Source: CALFER01 sp964472395 (GTDB taxonomy: Bacteria; CSSED10-310; CALFER01). From it: a stretch of 64,000 bases of DNA. Positions within the stretch are counted from its first letter, which is position 1, and the number at the start of each line of letters is the position of its first letter. The notes below the pieces were generated by a model. That model worked only from the letters and a program-made list of their open reading frames with translations. It was not told the DNA's origin and did not search any database. Location of the stretch: positions 1 through 64,000 of the forward strand of contig CAYYMM010000007.1 of assembly GCA_964472395.1 (NCBI GenBank). The letters are read 5' to 3'. A program made the translations under genes and the position numbers. This document shows, piece after piece, positions 51,035 through 60,800 of this stretch.

Positions 51035-53665
51035 TCATTGGGAAAACGATGACGGGAAGAGATGAAAACAACTCTCCGGCGCTCCGTCGAGAACAACCAT
51101 GCACAGTTCGAGTGGTCCTTTCACCGGGAGACGACCCGGTTCGATCTCGAGCAGAAAACTTCCCGGCACCGATGGCGAATCATCCTCCGGGATAAACACA
51201 AGCTGTGCCCCGTCACCTTTCCATGTCGATTGTGTCGGCACCTGTTTATAATTGATCGGAATGCTGATCCGACCATTCACCCAGAGTTCAGCCGAGAGTT
51301 CGGTCCCGGAGAATGCCCCGGAAAACGTGATTTTCGCAGTGGCATTCGCCTCGATGTTCTCTGTTTTCCAACAGAACGTATCGACATCGTCGCCCTGACA
51401 AACCCGGTGCTCCGTTATGAGTTTCTGATCATCTCCGCCTGCATCGCTCGCATCGGGTTGTGTTGCCCTGCCGGCTATTGCACGAATCCGGGTCAGATCG
51501 AAATCCGCCGGTTGATGGCTCTGCTGGTGCTCCAACTCGATGCTTCTGCCTTCCGTGTCGATCAGGCGGAGCGTGAAGTACCAATCTCCGACCCCCTCAC
51601 ATGATCTCACGAATACCTGATTCCACCCTTCCACAAGGACACAATCCCTTGTATCGACACGTGTCGACTGGAGGACGGTCTTTTCAAGAACCACTTGCCC
51701 GTTGATGGTGATTTCGAATGGGTCGGGTGACCCGAAGACTTCAATCCGCGCGTGCTGAGTCTGCGAACTCTGGATATATGTGCAGGCCTTGCCGCAGCAT
51801 TCCTCGGGATTGTTCTGCGTTTGCGGGTCCTTTCGGGCAAAGAAACCGTTCAAATCCACGTTGATGAACTGATTGTCCATTCGCTGCCATTGGATCGGCC
51901 CATGCATTCCGTCATACTTCCGATCGGGATCGGTTGAATAATCTGGTTCCGATTGCACGAAAAATTCCTCGCGCGGGGTTCCGAACAACCCGAGAGCGCT
52001 CCATTCCGTCAGGAACTGTTTTCTCTTTTTCAGATCGATGATGACAAACTCGGTGACTCCATCGGGACCGATGATTTCCTTCTTGACGTCATACTCCTCG
52101 AAGTAATTCACCTCATTGGGTCGAACTGCGAACAGAGTGGGTTTTTCGACATCATATCGTCTGAATTCATCCGGTTTGAACTCCTGATAGCCGGTTCTGC
52201 GACCGTTGACCCAATCATTTGGATCTTTCCGGGTGTAGAACAGCGCAAAGATGTACGGCATGTTGACATCGGTGGCAGTCAGGAAGCGTTGAGGATAGTC
52301 ATCCTTTACAGATTCCATGTATTCATACAGTTCGCGATACCCATACTGGAAGCCGTAAATACCTCGGGCGGATTGTTTATAGTAACTGCCGTAATACCGA
52401 GTCTGGTACGCTCGTACGTCGCGCACGACGCAGACCAGAAGGAAGCCGGTCAGAGACAAACCGATGAGGATTGCGAGCCATCGCCAGCGGATGCGCATGA
52501 TCCAGGACAACGCGGTTACACAGGTGAATGCACCCAGAATTGCGGGCAGGGGGCTGCCGATGATCGAACGGGTCGCCGACATTTCCTCGTGCATCAGCGC
52601 CGCCCCTATGGGAAATGTCATCAGCCACCATAGCATCATCAATCGGAAACGAGACGGCGTCCAGGAAATCAGTCCGAGACCGCCAAGGATAAGTGGAAAG
52701 AATGACCAGTACAGCTCCCCATGACCACTGACTGAATGACGGATCAGCGGATCACCCGTACGAAAAAGAAAATCAACCCCGTAGTAACCCTGGTAGTTTT
52801 TCAGGAAGATGTCTGCTTTTTCCTTGAGGGGTTTGTCTTGAATGACCCACGAGTTCCGTTTGAAATACTGGTCTGTGCGAGGTTTTGTCAGGTTGAAGTG
52901 GACGAATGGGGCCACAGTAAGAAGGATGATCACGATTCCGGAGAAAAAGCTGAGTTTATGTTTGAGGATATCCTTGAAAAATAGAACGAAAACTCCTCCT
53001 AGGAAAAGCGGCACAAAGAGATTCGCGATCGCGTAACTGTATGGAGTCAACCCGAAAAGGAACATGGCAACTGCCCAGTTGAAGCCTCCCCGACGAATGG
53101 CACGAACTAGAAAAACCATTCCGATCATGAACAGACATGGAAACGAGATCAACTCAAAGGCGATGCGACTCATATGGATATGCCAAGGGGTTACAGCCAG
53201 AAAAAAACTGCCGAAAAGGGCTGCTGTCGCGCCCCACAACTCATTGATCATCCAGAATAGCGCCAGGACTGTGATCCATCCGAACAACACGCTCGTGAGT
53301 CGAAGCGACATTTCAGATAGACCAAACACCTTGATCGGGAACATCGCGGCATATATAAAAACCGGGTTCTTGTAGCTGACGAACGACCATGAGAACAACG
53401 GCCATCGAACACCGTTCTCATCGATTCCGTAGTTTGCGAGTGCAAATGCGTTGTACCCCAGTCCGGCTTCATCGCAATACAATCCGGCGGGGACATCACC
53501 GACTCTGTAGAAGCGAATGCCGAAGGCGAGTGCGGCAATCAGGATCAAGAAGAACCAGTGACATGGCCGAAGACGACGACTGAAAATCAGACTCGCATCC
53601 GCGTCAACGTCCGCACCGAGCTGATCGAGATATTCTTGCGGAGGAGTTGTATCGATCGCTTGCAT
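51035..53665 (-). CDS. Multi-pass GT39/PMT-like glycosyltransferase with C-terminal beta domain
   Basis: About 876 residues from the ATG at 53665 (MQAIDTTPPQEY); an ATG at 53782 would add 39 residues and approach the divergent promoter. The N-terminal half has about 11 membrane helices. Its first periplasmic loop has the acidic pair GLYCDEAGLGYNAF expected of GT39/ArnT/PMT enzymes, followed by MSLRLTSVLFGWITVLALF. About 380 C-terminal residues are soluble and beta-rich (ITINGQVVLEKTVL, GWNQVFVRSCEG), like carbohydrate-binding domains. Predicted to transfer a sugar from a polyprenyl donor to a periplasmic acceptor. Confidence 0.85.
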   Translation of the reverse strand: MQAIDTTPPQEYLDQLGADVDADASLIFSRRLRPCHWFFLILIAALAFGIRFYRVGDVPAGLYCDEAGLGYNAFALANYGIDENGVRWPLFSWSFVSYKNPVFIYAAMFPIKVFGLSEMSLRLTSVLFGWITVLALFWMINELWGATAALFGSFFLAVTPWHIHMSRIAFELISFPCLFMIGMVFLVRAIRRGGFNWAVAMFLFGLTPYSYAIANLFVPLFLGGVFVLFFKDILKHKLSFFSGIVIILLTVAPFVHFNLTKPRTDQYFKRNSWVIQDKPLKEKADIFLKNYQGYYGVDFLFRTGDPLIRHSVSGHGELYWSFFPLILGGLGLISWTPSRFRLMMLWWLMTFPIGAALMHEEMSATRSIIGSPLPAILGAFTCVTALSWIMRIRWRWLAILIGLSLTGFLLVCVVRDVRAYQTRYYGSYYKQSARGIYGFQYGYRELYEYMESVKDDYPQRFLTATDVNMPYIFALFYTRKDPNDWVNGRRTGYQEFKPDEFRRYDVEKPTLFAVRPNEVNYFEEYDVKKEIIGPDGVTEFVIIDLKKRKQFLTEWSALGLFGTPREEFFVQSEPDYSTDPDRKYDGMHGPIQWQRMDNQFINVDLNGFFARKDPQTQNNPEECCGKACTYIQSSQTQHARIEVFGSPDPFEITINGQVVLEKTVLQSTRVDTRDCVLVEGWNQVFVRSCEGVGDWYFTLRLIDTEGRSIELEHQQSHQPADFDLTRIRAIAGRATQPDASDAGGDDQKLITEHRVCQGDDVDTFCWKTENIEANATAKITFSGAFSGTELSAELWVNGRISIPINYKQVPTQSTWKGDGAQLVFIPEDDSPSVPGSFLLEIEPGRLPVKGPLELCMVVLDGAPESCFHLFPSSFSQ

Positions 53666-53880
53666 CTTTGTTTGAGTCTCCACTGTTGTCCTTGATGACC
53701 TCCTCAATCGAAGCAGTAAAAAGCTCGTTAGAATAGCGTACCATACATTTGCTTCGCAATCGACAGCAACGGTATACATCATGTCATTGTTCCGAACTCC
53801 GGATTTTTACGGCACAAATCCGATGGTTATGCTATTGTGGAATGTCGTCAATGTCTGACTGGAACGCCGAGGGCATTTTC

Positions 53881-54831
53881 ATGAAACTCGTGATCCAAAT
53901 CCCCTGCTTCAATGAAGAAGCCAACCTCGCACGCACCATACGCGATCTTCCGGATCGGATCGATGGGATCGATTCGATCGAGATTCTGGTGATCGATGAT
54001 GGATCGACAGATCGCACGATTTCGGTTGCGCGCGAGTCAGGTGTGCATCACGTCCTCCCACTCAACTCACATCTCGGACTCGCCCGTGCATTTTCGGAGG
54101 GAATCCGGTATAGCATCTATCAACTTCAGGCCGACATCATCGTCAACACCGACGCCGACAACCAGTATCAGGCAAGCTTCATTCCGGATCTGATCCGGCC
54201 CATCATGGACAACATCGCGGATATCGCAGTCGGATGTCGACCGATTCATCGAATCCCGCATTTTTCAACCAGCAAAAAGCTCCTTCAGAAAACCGGAAGT
54301 GCCCTGGTCCGATTCCTGACCGGTTTCAAGGTAGATGATGCGGCCTCGGGATTTCGGGCTTACAACCGTCGCGCGGCACGACGCATCAAGATCGTTTCGG
54401 ATTTCACTTACACGATCGAATCGCTGATTCAGGCCAGCCGAAGTGGCTTTCGCTTGAGGTCCGTTCCGATCGAGATCAATCCGCCCGTTCGCCCGAGCCG
54501 CTTGTTTCGAGGAGCATTTGGATACATTACCCGGCAGATCATGACCATGTTACGAATTTGGGCACTTTACAGCCCTGTCAAGCTGTTCGTCCGCACCGGT
54601 GTTCTCAGCCTGGTATTGGGAAGCGGGCTTCTCCTTCGCTTTGTCTATTATTACCTCATTTCCTGGCCGGAACCATCCGGCAAAGTTCAATCGCTCATCA
54701 TCTCCAGTGTGTTTTTGATGTTTGGGCTGTTCCTGGTCCTGATCGGAGTCATTGCCGATCTGCTCGCGGTCAATCGCAGACTGACCGAGGAAGTGATTGA
54801 TCGGCTGGACGAGATTGATTTCAAGGAATGA
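53881..54831 (+). CDS. GT2 glycosyltransferase with two C-terminal membrane helices (GtrB/DPM1-like)
   Basis: 316 residues from the ATG at 53881; the frame is open to 53749 but without SD. MKLVIQIPCFNEEANL, IEILVIDDGSTDRT, NTDADNQYQ (DxD) and AASGFRAYNRRAA define a dolichol/undecaprenyl-phosphate sugar synthase. Two helices at about 235-255 and 275-300 anchor it, as in GtrB. It makes a polyprenyl-phosphate sugar, the natural donor for the GT39-type proteins encoded on either side. The stop overlaps the next start (ATGA at 54828). Confidence 0.92.
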   Translation: MKLVIQIPCFNEEANLARTIRDLPDRIDGIDSIEILVIDDGSTDRTISVARESGVHHVLPLNSHLGLARAFSEGIRYSIYQLQADIIVNTDADNQYQASFIPDLIRPIMDNIADIAVGCRPIHRIPHFSTSKKLLQKTGSALVRFLTGFKVDDAASGFRAYNRRAARRIKIVSDFTYTIESLIQASRSGFRLRSVPIEINPPVRPSRLFRGAFGYITRQIMTMLRIWALYSPVKLFVRTGVLSLVLGSGLLLRFVYYYLISWPEPSGKVQSLIISSVFLMFGLFLVLIGVIADLLAVNRRLTEEVIDRLDEIDFKE

Positions 54832-57809
54832 TATCGATGAAGACGCTTTCCCGAGCTATGTCCCTTTATCTACTGATCGTCATCCTGACGGCATGCAATA
54901 CCTCCCCCGAACTTCGGAAAATCCAGAACCGTCAATTGCAGCAGATCGGATCAGCCGGATCCGAACCGGGTGAGTTTCAGGAACCCCGTGGGCTTCATGC
55001 CGGACCGGATCAAACACTTATCGTAACAGACTTCCGGAACTATCGGATTCAGCAAATCGATCGGAACGGGAAAGCGTTGCATTCGTGGGGGAGCAAGGGA
55101 AACGGCCCCGGAGAATTGAACGATCCGGCTGACGCTGTGATGGATTCGGAGGGGAATCTATATGTCGTCGACACGTGGAATCATCGTATTCAGAAGTGTC
55201 TGGCGAACGGAGAATGGCAACTGAATTGGGCTTCCGGAACGGATTTTTACGCGCCTCGCGGCATCGCGGTCGACTCGAATAAAAAGGTCTATGTTGCGAA
55301 TACCAGCCAACACAATATCAAAGTGTTCAACTCGACCGGAAAACTCCTTGCGACCTGGGGATCCAAGGGAACAGCGCGGGAGCAATTTCATGATCCGGTC
55401 GGCCTGGCTATTGGCCCCGACGGCAATCTCTATGTCGCCGACACCGGGAACCATCGACTCAAAGTTATCGGACCGGGTGGGCAGGTGCTCAGTGTCTTTC
55501 CAATTCCGGATCTTGATGGAGAGGCGTTCAACGAGACATTTGTTTCGGTCGGACCGGATGGAAAGATCTTCCTGTCTGTGCCCCAGCTCAATCACATTCT
55601 CGTCCTGAACACCGACGGATCGATTTTCAGTCGTTTTGGGAAGAAGGGAGGAGGACCGGAAGAGCTTTTCTATCCGACAGGAATCCTGGTCGACGAGAGT
55701 CAGTCCATCTATATCTCGGATTCACTGAACCATCGGATAGTCAAATACACCTATCCATCCCCATTGGTTGCTCAGACACCCACGAAGCAGTCCACTCTAC
55801 ATCGGATTCTCTCAATCACCCGAATCGTCCTGGATCTCATCGCCCTGATTATTGTAATCGTCGCGCTGACCCGGAAACTACGCTCACGAAATAGGCATGT
55901 TTTATCACTCGAGAAAACACGAGAACCGTCAAAGATTCAGTTAAAAATCCGGAAGATGTCTGGATACCCCAAAACACTTCTGATGCTGTTTCTGTCAGGA
56001 TCGACAGCTGTCGGAGTGTCACTTTGGCTATATTCGATCGATAAGCCCGGATTGGCATCGATTATCGCAGTTGTCGGGCTTGTTCTGATTGCTCTGCAGG
56101 AGATGCCGCGGACAAATAGCGAGTCTTTTCCTCGTGAATCACGGGACATGACCCGAAATCGTGTTCTGATGCTCACGTTGATTCTATTGTGCATCACGGT
56201 GCTGTTACGGGTTTACCGGTTTGACGAGATCCCTTGGGGAATAAACAACGACGCGGCTTGGAATGGCACGTTTGCACGTCTGTTTCTGGACGGGAAAGAA
56301 CCGTACACCCCATTCACCGATCAGGCATGGGGCAAGGAAACCATGTACTTCTATCTCGTGGCACTGAGTTTTAAGTTATTCGGGATCAGTCGCACAACAT
56401 TGCTTCTCCCCGGCCTCGTGATCAGCATTCTGACCGTTCCAGTACTGCTCCTGTTTTTAAAAAAATTATTCGGATGGCGGTTTGCATTCATTACGGCGTT
56501 TGTATTTTCTGCAACTGCCTGGAACATCGTGTTTTCCAGGACCGGGTACCGCGCAGTCCAGGCTCCGCTGTACCTGTTGCTGACACTCGGGTTTTTCTAT
56601 CTCGCCGCCGACACCTCTCGTTGGTATCACAAACTTCTTTACTATAGTGCCGCAGGATCATCACTCGGAATCGGATTGAATACTTACTTTTCATTCAGAG
56701 GCATCCCCATTCTGATGATCGTGATCGGAATCTTCACCTGGATTGAACACCGACACTTCATGCGCAAAAACTGGTGGGGCCTGGTATTGTTCCTGCTCTT
56801 CGCAATTCTATTCTTTACACCTCTGGCCATTTATGCATACCACAACTACTCGACATTCATGGCGCGTTCCAATTTCCTGTTTGTTGGGAAGAAGATTCAG
56901 GAGTCCGGATCACTCACCCCGCTATTCGACAACATCTACAGAAATTTTCTGGTGTTCACGTACAAGGCGAAAGTCGGCAACTTCTTCAACAATGACTGGC
57001 CCATCATCACTCGGTTTCTGGCCTTCTTCGCGCTGATCGGCAGTGCGGTCCACGTGCGGCATTGTTTCTGTCGCGGATCGTTCACGACCTTGATGATTTT
57101 CTGTTTCGGCATTCTTCCAGCTGTTTTATCGGAACCCGATGCTGCACGGGGGATCATGAGTCCCATCGCGATCGCCATTTTCGCAGCAACCGGAATCGTC
57201 AGCATGCTGAGACTTTTACCGCGTTCGACCCCGAATCTGCTTCAGAACTCTGTGCTTGCCATGATTGTACTCGCAATCATGTGCTTTGAGAGTCACTTTT
57301 ACTTCGTCAGGCTTGGGACGAATTACTTCGCTCAGTACGGATATGCCTGTAAAAACACTCAGATTGGCATAACGGCTTCGGAACTCGCAAAGAACAACCA
57401 GATTTACATATCCCAGGCACACTTTATCGACACACCCAAATTCCTCTGTTATGGAATCCCTGGAGACATTTTTGGGATTACGAATGGTGAGGTCATCGAG
57501 GTTGTGTCGGATGACACACTTATGAAAAACCTGCAGCGTATATTAAATACACCGGTTCCAAAGGGGAAAGGTCTGGCATTCATTCTCGAGAGTCATCACA
57601 AGAACGACCCCATATTTGAGGCGATCCGTGAATCCCAACCGGACGGTGAGTACAAGGTGTTTCGCGATAAAAGACTCGGGATCGAGCCAATTTACTATAC
57701 ATACGTCGTTCCAGCAGACAAAGTCCGTCGTATAGGGAGCGAATCAATCGATCCGGCTAATGAGCAGGACTCTGAAAATCCTACCGAGGTGGATTCGGAA
57801 TCTTTGTGA
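54828..57809 (+). CDS. Lipoprotein NHL propeller fused to a GT39-type membrane glycosyltransferase
   Basis: 993 residues, coupled to the GT2 gene. The N-terminus is a signal with lipobox ILTACN. Residues about 40-310 are six NHL repeats (LYVVDTWNHRIQK, LYVADTGNHRLKV, IYISDSLNHRIVK), a six-bladed propeller placed outside the inner membrane. A helix at about 325-345 is followed by two more hydrophobic segments. From about residue 440 comes a GT39-like domain with the loop INNDAAWNGTFARLF and about 10 helices, then a soluble C-terminal tail. Predicted periplasmic glycan transfer, with the propeller binding the acceptor or donor. Its last 29 bp overlap the convergent giant gene. Confidence 0.85.
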   Translation: MISMKTLSRAMSLYLLIVILTACNTSPELRKIQNRQLQQIGSAGSEPGEFQEPRGLHAGPDQTLIVTDFRNYRIQQIDRNGKALHSWGSKGNGPGELNDPADAVMDSEGNLYVVDTWNHRIQKCLANGEWQLNWASGTDFYAPRGIAVDSNKKVYVANTSQHNIKVFNSTGKLLATWGSKGTAREQFHDPVGLAIGPDGNLYVADTGNHRLKVIGPGGQVLSVFPIPDLDGEAFNETFVSVGPDGKIFLSVPQLNHILVLNTDGSIFSRFGKKGGGPEELFYPTGILVDESQSIYISDSLNHRIVKYTYPSPLVAQTPTKQSTLHRILSITRIVLDLIALIIVIVALTRKLRSRNRHVLSLEKTREPSKIQLKIRKMSGYPKTLLMLFLSGSTAVGVSLWLYSIDKPGLASIIAVVGLVLIALQEMPRTNSESFPRESRDMTRNRVLMLTLILLCITVLLRVYRFDEIPWGINNDAAWNGTFARLFLDGKEPYTPFTDQAWGKETMYFYLVALSFKLFGISRTTLLLPGLVISILTVPVLLLFLKKLFGWRFAFITAFVFSATAWNIVFSRTGYRAVQAPLYLLLTLGFFYLAADTSRWYHKLLYYSAAGSSLGIGLNTYFSFRGIPILMIVIGIFTWIEHRHFMRKNWWGLVLFLLFAILFFTPLAIYAYHNYSTFMARSNFLFVGKKIQESGSLTPLFDNIYRNFLVFTYKAKVGNFFNNDWPIITRFLAFFALIGSAVHVRHCFCRGSFTTLMIFCFGILPAVLSEPDAARGIMSPIAIAIFAATGIVSMLRLLPRSTPNLLQNSVLAMIVLAIMCFESHFYFVRLGTNYFAQYGYACKNTQIGITASELAKNNQIYISQAHFIDTPKFLCYGIPGDIFGITNGEVIEVVSDDTLMKNLQRILNTPVPKGKGLAFILESHHKNDPIFEAIRESQPDGEYKVFRDKRLGIEPIYYTYVVPADKVRRIGSESIDPANEQDSENPTEVDSESL

Positions 57810-60800
57810 TCATGTGGCGGTGTGTTTCGACGACTAGGATAGACCCGTCAGGCAGAACCGAGAGTCCCATGGGAAGTGTCAGGCGACGTCCATCCGGTCG
57901 CTGATCGACCGTTTTCAGCAGAGTTCCGTTCCGATCTGTGACATACAAGCGATTGGCGTTGGGATCAGATATCCAAACCTGATCTTGCTGATCGACGACG
58001 ATGTATGGTTCGACGAACACGTTTCCCTCCCAACCATTAACAGGCCATTCCCGGAGGTAGTTCAATTCCGAATCGAACACTTGAACACGTCTGTTCTTTG
58101 CGTCATTCACGAACACCTCACCTTTACTCACACAAATACCGATCGGTTCGACAAACTGGGACGGTCCCTTTCCCAGGGTTCCGATACTTTTAACGAGCTT
58201 ACCCTGAGTGGTGAGTTTGACGATTCGGTTGCGTCCTGAATCCGCGACATACAAAAAGCCGTTTCCGTCGGCTGTCAATCCTCTCGGATAGAAGAAAGCG
58301 CCGTCGGCATCACGCCATTCGCTTATATACTGACCATCATGATCGTATTTCTGGATTCGATTGTTAAATGTATCAAGAACATAAACACCAGCCTTGTCGA
58401 CGGCAATATCACACAGATCGTTGAATCCTTTGTCCTCTTCCGATATCGGACTTTCCCATAAGAAGAGAAAGTTACCCAGATTATCGAATTTCTGCACGCG
58501 GTGATTTCGGAAATCTGCGATGTAAACGAATCCTTCGGAGTCGACATCGAGCGATCGGGGTTCACGGAACTGACCTCTCGCTTCTCCCTCACCACCTTGA
58601 TACATCGTTCGCGGCGGGCTGTTTCGGATCTGTTCGATCCGGGCGAGTTCCGCCTGTCGTTCCTGCTCGATACGATCGGCCTCCTCCTGGATCAGACGCT
58701 GTTGCAGTTCGGCAAGTGCGTCATTCCCCGAGGCGACCTTCGCGAAATCCACATTGATACCGTAGTCATTTACCTGATAGATGATCACTTCACTGTTCGC
58801 GTAGACCGGAGTCATGTAGTCGGTCAGTTCACTAAATTTATTCAGTCCGGTCTCCGAGTACTGCTTCCGCTCGGTCTTGCCTACAAAAATCAGGTTGACA
58901 TTGTAGTTCCGCAGATGTTCGAGTACCAGAGGGATGTCGAGGCTGTCATAAATTGTCTTGATCCCAATCTTGATGCGACCTGTATCGCGTTTATACTCCC
59001 GTTGATCCACATGGCTCCACCAACCGAGCACAGTCGGGATCCCCGTATTTGCCGAAATCCGTCCGAACTCGTACAGGTAATCCGCGCCCGTCGCCTCAAG
59101 AATCACTGCATCGGATGGAGCATTTCTGCTCAACCACTCGATCGCTCTGTATTCCTGCTGCAATCGCCCAGTTTTCATATAGGCGTGACCATCGAGTGTA
59201 AGAGGAAGTTTCTCACGCGCGTATTCATCATGATGACGTCGGGCATACGGTCCCATAACTGTGAAGATCAGCGCTGAACCTAGAAAGAAAAGAAATACAA
59301 GATTCCACGCCCATCCTGCGGCGCGATGCCGCAAACCGGATCGGGTCGCCGCGAACATTCGCACCCGGCGTCTGACACCAACGAGATATGATGCGACAAG
59401 AGCGAAGAAGAACCAGGCCTGCATGTAGAATTTGAATATCGTGTTGAACCGTCGATGATCACCACCCTGATAGAAATCCTTTATGTAAACGATTTCACAT
59501 CCGGCGGTAATCGCGAATGCCATGAACGATATTAGGTAGACAAATCGTCGATCCCCATCCTGCAGTTCTTTTGAACCGAGATACACGATCAGACCGATCA
59601 TCCCAAGGCTGTACAGAAAAACGGAATAGTCGATCTTCAAGAAGAAGAGACCGCCGAGCAACATGACGATCAAAATGGCCACGTACGAGAATCCGATGCC
59701 GAACACCCGCATCAGCGACCGACCTCGACCTCGTTCATATCCGATCCAGATCTTGATTAGAATTGTAGTCAGAATAAACAGGTAGAAACCGAACATGGTG
59801 AAAAAGCCATCGAAATTCGTCGTTTGTTTATGCTCGAACAGAAAGCCGATTCCCATGTCCTTGCGGGAGAAATGCATCAGATACGGGAGATACAGAGCAA
59901 TGCTGACGCCGATCAGAATCAACCATGGGAGGAGAATCTGAGAAAAATTGCGCTTGATGGGTATTGCACCCAGGAGATGGCTGATCATGGAGACCGTATC
60001 ACGGAAAAACGCAACAGGGAATCGTAATCCGCGACGGGCTTTGGTGGGAACAGGTTGAGGAAACTCCTCGACCGGAGCGAGCGCAAGAATTTCCTGCTCC
60101 ATTCGATCCGGAATCTGATCAGACTCCTCGGGTTGATCGGTATCATTAACCGGGTTGACCGGTTCCGTGCCCGGAGCTACGGTAACAATCTCTTGAACCT
60201 CAACAGGTTCGATCGCAAGCGGAATAGCCTCTTCACAAACAGTCTGAGTCCGATTTTCGAGTTCGACTGTCTCAACGGATGCCGGTGTCGCCGCGGTTAT
60301 GGGTATGATCTCCTCGACAAGTGAAGATTCAGGTGTTGCTGCAGCAGGAGGCAACTCTTCGGAAGTAACCGGTTCAGGCAGCGGTTCAATCGGAAGTTCG
60401 GCGGATTTCCGATATTCGACTTTCGTGGAACGCGGCCAGAAGAACATGAGAATCAGGAGTACCAGAAGCAGGTAAGTGGGGTAATCCCAGCTGTTCGTTG
60501 GAATCATGGCGCCGAATCCGATACCCGCGACCAGAACGGTACACCAGGCTGTGATTCCGGATCCGAAGATACCGCTTTGATTGATCTTGTTTCTGTAAAA
60601 GACGAATACGAGTGCCAGGCAGAACGTTGCGATGAACGTAGCGATGGTGTGTGCGTGCAGATCCATGAAATTATAGCTCCAGAATGGAAATTCATGGACC
60701 GTCGGATTGATTAGCTCATGAGCGGATCTGAAGAAACGGAATTGGGAGGCGGGACGCCCCAGCATGAAAAATAGATCTGTTACCCACTCGAGACCTCGGG

